From Neofusicoccum parvum (taxonomy: Eukaryota; Ascomycota; Dothideomycetes; Botryosphaeriales; Botryosphaeriaceae): a stretch of DNA of 64,000 nucleotides. Position numbers and translations under genes: made by a program. Positions 59,679-64,000 of the stretch are shown piece after piece (the stretch's first letter is position 1; each line of letters starts with the position of its first letter). The notes below the pieces were generated by a model. It was not told where the DNA came from, made no database searches, and saw only the letters and a program-made list of their open reading frames with translations. The stretch spans positions 992,001 to 1,056,000 of the forward strand of contig CP087209.1 in assembly GCA_020912385.1 (NCBI GenBank), written 5' to 3'.

Positions 59679-60983
59679 GGCGGGGCAGGCGGGAATTCGA
59701 GGCTCGAGTCGGTTCAAAGGGTCGAGGGAGGCGCGCGCTACATGGCGCTCTCGCGGGCAGGAGTGAGCGAGTGGCGTGGGTGTGAAGCTTGTGGAGATGC
59801 TCAGTGTCAGATAGCAGGGTCGCATTTAGCACGGATACGCGCCGGGGAACCACCTGCATGGGTCGCCGCGGCGCCGATCCACATGGCGGGTTCAGCCGTA
59901 AGATCCGCGTCCACTTTGCGATGCAGCCGACGCTTAGCGTGACTTGCTTTCGACAGGCACTTTTGCACGGGAACTCCTGAGCGGTTGCTCCGGGCACCCT
60001 TCCTTTTTGGCAGGAGCTTCAGCTGCGGACACCCGCCCTCAATATCGCCCAGCCAGCCTCGCGCCAGGGGTTGCGCGATGGTTCCTGAGACCTTCCCCGC
60101 TACACCCACCCGCGTTGCGACGTCACAGCACGCGCAGTCAGGGAAGCAGTTCACGGCCAAACTCTCTCCGGAGCTGGCATTCGCTTTGAGCGCCATAAGG
60201 CGAACCAGAACTACCTAGTACATCGTTACAAGAAATAAGAAACGAAGAAAGACTAAAAAGAAGTCGCCGAGCTACACCAAAGAGATGGCGCGCAACGCAA
60301 TGCAAGAACACCCCTCCCCATATCCAGACCGTGAAACAATCAACCGCAAACAACACATTGGCCGCGGTTGGGCTAGGCAATGACAGGCAGAGACATCGTC
60401 ACTGCCAAGCCCACTAAGAATGACGACAGGGCAAAAGGCTGACAACCGAAAGGAAGGCAAGTGAAAGGCCAAGCCTGCGCCTAATTCCCAGATATAAGAA
60501 AAAGTGAGGGGGCATGGAGAACTGCCCTCAATCGAGCTTGTTCAACCATCCCAATGAACAGGAAGAAGATATAGAGGGAGCAAAGGTACAGGTCAGCTAG
60601 GAGTATTTCGCAATCGAGATCACCTCCACAAGCCTGAAATGCACCAATGTTCCAACCTCAACCTCCCTCCACTCTCCTCTTTTTTTTGTTGCGAAGTCGA
60701 GAGAAAGAGCCCGGAAAGACCTCTTGAATGCTTTGTCCCGCCTGCCGTTCGTTTCCTTCCCCTTACCACCAGCACCGTTGACTTGTGGAAAAACAAACCC
60801 GCAAAGTATCAAAACCCATAACACCACTTCGTTCGTTGGGGGAGAGGAAAGGCATTCGCGTAAGACGATACGAACGCCCGTTATACCACAGCGCCATCCG
60901 TATGATACCCAACTGCTGGCCAAACAATTCCAGCGTGCTGAACCGCTTGACATGCGAAGGACGAAAGTGGAATCGCATCGTGC
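59679..60983. other. Intergenic region, UBP8 upstream to CCR4 3' end
   Basis: About 1.3 kb. The first ~500 bases are GC-rich and should contain the UBP8 promoter. The remainder, from ~60.2 kb to the CCR4 stop at 60984, is AT-richer and probably CCR4 3' UTR. No gene or repeat is clear. Confidence 0.45.
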
Positions 60984-63367
60984 CTAACGACGGTCTCGTT
61001 GCGGCCCAAAGTCTGCTTCTACGGTCTTTCTCTCTTTCCGGCCTTTGAACACAAACTCTGCCAGCAGCGCCAAGTGATCGCTCGGGAAGTGGTAGTTCGG
61101 GAACCCGGGCACGCGTTGCATATAGTCCTTGTCCACCTCTCCCAGCAGGCCGGTAGCGTTGAGCGCATTCGTCGCGTAGAAGATGTAGTCGATGACGCCA
61201 GTGAAACCAGGGGTGTAGTTGGTGAAGCTGAGCTCGCCAATGTTCGAGTAGCTCGACTTGAGGGCGAAAGGATGGGACATGCCCTGCTTCGTGAAGTGCC
61301 CATAGTTGTAGCTGCCAAGGTCAGAGTGGTCGTTGGAGAGGGCACCATGGGCAATCAGCTCATAGACTCCAGAGTCAGGAGTTGAGTTGAAATCACCGCA
61401 CAGAACCAACGGAATTTGTTGAGGCTCCGAGTAAGTCATCGAAGGCGCCGGTTCTGGCAGAGGCTCCGGAGGCTCAGTCTCATCCTCCTTGTCTCCGTTG
61501 GCATATCTGTAAACGGACTTGTCGGTGCAAGCTGGCCACTTCACATACTTCTCCGCGAACTTTTGGATCTGTTCCATGAGAATGGCCACCTGTACAACCT
61601 TGACATCTTTGAAGATGGGGTCCCAGTATACGTGCGCATTGACGACCATGAGGCGAGCCCCAGTTTGGCGGTTCTCGAAGAACGCTGATACAGCGATGTT
61701 GTCTCTGGGCATGACGCGATTGAAGATGTCGTGCTCGCCCTTCATGTCAGGCCGGTTGATCGCCAAGTTGGCAAAGTCGAGAAGCTGCTTGTCAAGCAAG
61801 ATGAACCTTGAGTCGATTAGCATTCTTCAGGAAGGATGTTACGGCTACACGAAAACTCACTTGCTGTTCTTGTAGAAGATGCAACATCCGTCGACAAACT
61901 TCGCTTCCTTTTCAGCCATCGTCCTTGCCCTTGACTTGGGCCAATATACGCCTTTGTAGTCGTCGTGAGCTAGTGTCGGGCGGAAGTACTCGTTGTAGCT
62001 CTCGGAGTCAATCTCTTGAAGGCAGATGATGTCAGGTTGACGGCTACGGAGTTCCTGCAAGATGAGATCCCTTCTGTGCTCCCACGATAATGCTCCAGAG
62101 GGTGTGTATCCGTAGTGCGATTGCGTGGCCATCCTGTCACACAGAATGTTGTAGCTCAGAACCTGGAATTTCTCCTCTGGTGCAGCGTCCGTGTCGTCAA
62201 GGACGATCCAGTCACGTTCCGTCGGAGGGTCCGGGCCTACAGATCGGTTAGGAAGAATAGTACAACCAGCAAGTCGAATTTAAACTCACCCGGCGCTTGC
62301 TCGCGCAGGTACTTGACGAGTTCGGTCGTGCCATGTTCGACGATTATGTTCTTAAGCTGCTCGTCGAGGTTTGGGTTGCCCTCGATACCGAGCATGTCCA
62401 ATTGATACAGGGAGCCCATCTCGTAGGGCAGGGTCTCAATGTTATTGTCGAAGAGCAAAAGCTCACGAAGATTGACTAGCATACCGATTTCAGGGGGCAG
62501 CGTACGGAGCTCATTTAAGGACAGATCCAACTCCCTCAAGTTCCTGAGCCTTCCAACTGCGGGAGACAGGAAAGAAAGCTTGTTGAAGTTCAGATAAAGC
62601 TTAGTAAGGAAGGTGTAGTCAAAAAGAGCCGGAGAGAGAACTTTGAGATTCTGGCCACCGAGATCCAGGGCCTTCCATATCTGAGAGTCATCCTTGTCAC
62701 TGTTGTCCGAGGCTCGATGGCGCTCTTCCTTCTCTGGCTCCTTCGCCATCCCATTTGCCTGTGCAGATGTTACACCCTTGTTCGTAGAAGGGTGATTGCG
62801 AGCGTGGGAGTGGGATATGGTCATGTCGCGGGCGTGCTGCGCGTACTGCAGTTGCAGCGCCCAGTGGTCGTTCGGCGCCTTTGCCAGGGCGCTGTGCACG
62901 CTTCCCGGAGTACCATTCTGCAGATGGTTGGCACCGAAGTGTGGTGCCGAGTTTGCCAAAGCTCCGCTTGAGATGTTGTGCTGATGGTTGCCAAAGTTCG
63001 CCCCATGCGCGCCATGTCCACCGTGGTCTTGGTGTTGGGGGTGTTGGTGATTCTGGTGCTGATGGTTTTGATGCTGCTGGAACTTGGCCAAGTTCATCTG
63101 CATCGCATAGCGCTGGTGGGAGTTGCCGTTCAGCATGCCGTGCTGTCCTTGTTGCGCGTGCGTCTGGTTGTACATGCTGAAGGGATTGTGCGCGGGCGAC
63201 TGCGGTCCAGGCGAGCGTGACGGCGACGGCGTGTCGGGGTTGAAGCCTATTCTACCGCCACTTGTGACCGGTGATCCTGTGCGGGGGAGATTTCTAGGGA
63301 GGTGTGTTTGTTGGTTGAAGTAGAACTGCCCGGCTCCTTGCTGGAACCGGTAAGGACCATCGGCCAT
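60984..63367 (-). CDS. CCR4: CCR4-NOT deadenylase subunit Ccr4
   Basis: Three exons, complement(60984..61806, 61861..62236, 62290..63367), 758 residues. The first ~210 residues are Gln/His/Asn-rich (QNHQHQNHQHPQHQDH) and probably disordered. Leucine-rich repeats follow at ~225-345 (LDLGGQNLKVLSPALFDYTF, LYLNFNKLSFLSPAVGRLRN), which bind Caf1/Pop2. The exonuclease-endonuclease-phosphatase domain (from ~375) keeps its catalytic set: SYNILCD, CLQEID with the metal-binding Glu, LVVNAHVYWDP-like strand (MVVNAHVYWDPIFKDVKVVQ), LCGDFNSTPDSGVYEL, and the final SDHLAL. The enzyme shortens poly(A) tails in the cytoplasm and tunes transcription in the nucleus. The LRR-plus-EEP layout is the fungal form. 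The first splice (APG|PDPPTERDW) and the second (FYKNSK|FILLDKQ) are both typical. Confidence 0.95.
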
Positions 63368-64000
63368 CTACAGTGGAGAGATGGCCTGGGGGTTGTGCCG
63401 TGTAAGCCGTATGTCGCTATGAATGTGGAAGCGGGGGCGCTGAAGGTATGCGGTGCGGGCGTTAAGTGAGTGGAAGAGGTTGGGGACGGTGGTGTCTTCT
63501 TCGCCTTAACATGAGCAACCGCGCAGCCGACACTCATCAAATGAATGCAGGGGTAAATCGGCTGCAGCGGGGTCCGCTATGGCGCGCCAACAGGCCCGGT
63601 GAGTCGTTCAGGCAAACGAACAGCGTAGCCGCGTTTGTGCAGGCGGGACCGAGGCTGGAGGTGGATGGGAGCTTGCGCGAGGCGGCGGAGAGCGCAGCGT
63701 TTCGCCAGGCGTCGAACGGTCGCGGAGGGGGAGCAGGGGAGCTGCAGCAAGACAGGCGCGTGAGCAGGAGCTTGAGCCAGAGCAGTGTTTTGGCTGGGAG
63801 GCGGGTGGTCTGGGATGACGAGACTGTTTCGCCTGACGGACCTTTGGAAGGGCAGGGCAGAGGGCTGGCCGTCGGTGCTGTCAGCGCGGGTGCCGGGCGG
63901 CCGGGCTCGAATCAATGGCGGCAGGACGCGGGCGCAAAGAATGGCGTGGGCAGGCGAGGGCGAGCGGTGGTGTTGGATGGCGGCGGCGGCTTGGTGGTTC
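63368..64000. promoter_or_regulatory. Upstream region of CCR4, right edge
   Basis: About 630 bp, GC-rich, purine-rich on the plus strand near 63.6-63.95 kb. It should include the CCR4 promoter and leader. Open frames of about 110 codons exist but have no motif. Confidence 0.45.

Overview
The window is a gene-rich piece of a filamentous ascomycete nuclear chromosome. Three things point there: intron-split genes with short introns (mostly 49-65 nt, GT...AG, often with a CTAAC/CTGAC-like branch site), a set of typically fungal proteins (Mediator Med14/Rgr1, ApsB/Mto1 spindle-pole protein, Rpa34, Grc3, Gpi1, Whi5/Nrm1-type repressor, Atg22, a HET-domain protein, a jacalin-tailed metalloprotease), and long GC-rich upstream regions. 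Gene content and style fit Pezizomycotina, possibly Dothideomycetes; the class is an inference, not something the sequence proves.

Layout, left to right: BTB protein (+, 1.6-2.9 kb); zinc metalloprotease with jacalin-like tail (-, 5.0-7.5 kb) divergent from a Whi5/Nrm1-like G1/S repressor (+, 8.6-9.9 kb); a 4.7 kb GC-rich gap ending with a possible small Cys-rich zinc-ribbon ORF (-); a fungal amidoligase-like protein (+, 14.6-17.2 kb); ER alpha-1,2-mannosidase (+, 17.8-19.6 kb); a spacer with decayed coding-like blocks; MED14 (-, 22.2-25.4 kb) divergent from ATG22 (+, 27.5-30.0 kb); protein disulfide isomerase (+, 30.6-32.3 kb); HET-domain protein (+, 34.0-36.2 kb); GPI1 and a small two-helix membrane protein in tandem (-, 36.5-39.2 kb); CCCH/FG nucleoporin Nup42-like (+, 40.0-42.1 kb) convergent with GRC3 (-, 43.2-45.6 kb); GRC3 divergent from RPA34 (+, 45.8-47.2 kb); ApsB/Mto1-like (+, 48.0-52.5 kb); a HeLo-like N-terminal remnant (53.3 kb); RPN9 (-, 54.1-55.4 kb) divergent from the complex I 40-kDa subunit (+, 55.7-57.1 kb); UBP8 (-, 57.7-59.7 kb); CCR4 (-, 61.0-63.4 kb).

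Most loci are core housekeeping genes: transcription (MED14, UBP8 of SAGA, CCR4), ribosome synthesis (GRC3, RPA34), ER folding and glycan or GPI work (PDI, mannosidase I, GPI1), protein turnover (RPN9, ATG22) and respiration (NUO40). Accessory or poorly known items are the amidoligase, the HET protein, the BTB protein, the small membrane protein and two degraded coding patches. Gene models were built by hand from splice signals, phase and family conservation; in every multi-exon model the exon lengths sum to a multiple of three. I see no obvious new multi-gene system. The best candidates for something undescribed are the amidoligase locus with its divergent zinc-ribbon ORF and the coding-like patch at 20.3-21.0 kb. 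No tRNA, rRNA, CRISPR array or intact transposon was recognised.
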